The translations under genes were made by a program, and so were the position numbers. A DNA stretch of 32,333 nt from JACKCP01 sp051744925 (GTDB taxonomy: Bacteria; Desulfobacterota; Desulfobacteria; Desulfobacterales; JACKCP01), in contig JBNJDM010000018.1 in assembly GCA_051744925.1 (NCBI GenBank), positions 1 through 32,333 on the forward strand. The letters are read 5' to 3'. The notes below the pieces were generated by a model. The model ran no database searches, was not told where the DNA came from, and saw only the letters and a program-made list of their open reading frames with translations. Below, piece by piece: positions 32,304-32,333 of the stretch. Every line of letters begins with the position of its first letter. The first letter of the stretch is position 1.

Positions 32304-32333
32304 CTGATAAAAGGTTAAATCTTTAAAGTAAAC

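Larger units (their letters stand above)
31888..32333. other. 446-bp spacer with a family B element and a right-edge terminator
   Basis: Holds the family B copy at 32073-32220 and a minus-strand terminator at 32278-32303. The terminator implies a leftward gene just beyond the right edge. No gene lies inside. Confidence 0.55.

Noticed and set aside
32221..32333. Open minus-strand frame at the right edge
   Set aside because: It reads through a strong terminator hairpin and has no coding character; a real gene probably ends before it.

Overview
The window is AT-rich bacterial chromosome that most resembles a low-GC sulfate-reducing or related member of Desulfobacterota. The main pointers are a fused LutB-LutA lactate-oxidation iron-sulfur protein next to LutC (an arrangement known from Desulfovibrio), an acyl-CoA dehydrogenase operon with group-2-type EtfBA, an iron-sulfur flavoprotein, and many intergenic repeats. 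The genus is not assigned. No rRNA, tRNA, CRISPR array or complete insertion sequence was seen.

Left end (1-5.3 kb): the N-terminal part of a probable M3-peptidase lipoprotein runs off the left edge. Divergent from it is a tight two-gene unit (ATGA overlap): a small MazG-like NTP pyrophosphohydrolase, then an 810-residue protein combining a PD-(D/E)XK-like nuclease region, a DUF2075 superfamily-1 helicase and a C-terminal LexA/UmuD-like S24 domain. The S24 part keeps a plausible Ser-Lys dyad and an Ala-Gly self-cleavage site. This unit is the best candidate in the window for an undescribed (defence or DNA-damage) system. A HigA-type antitoxin fragment without its DNA-binding domain and a Bcr/CflA-type MFS exporter follow.

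Middle (5.3-17.4 kb): repeat-rich spacers surround an iron-sulfur flavoprotein (TTG start), the lutC-lutBA operon, a small secreted protein and a primase-like fragment. Then comes a catabolic block: a FadH-type dienoyl-CoA reductase diverges from acd-etfB-etfA, and two related palindromes in the shared spacer suggest common control. Together these genes look like lactate and fatty-acyl-CoA oxidation feeding flavin, iron-sulfur and ETF carriers.

Right part (17.4-32.3 kb): mostly housekeeping genes. They are mltA overlapping a degenerate MobA-like gene, pyrR-moaB-unknown, galU, ilvE, a YkgJ-type Cys-cluster protein, an AGCS sodium:alanine symporter, a DUF3352 protein, dnaJ-queD, ubiE and nadB.

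At least four families of interspersed repeats (here called A to D) fill most spacers longer than 300 bases: a ~310-bp element with long terminal inverted repeats (2 copies), a 148-bp MITE-like element (2 full, 4 deleted or partial copies), a GC-richer CACAGAGGCACAG-type repeat (4 copies) and a ~75-bp AT-rich repeat (5 copies, all in one orientation).
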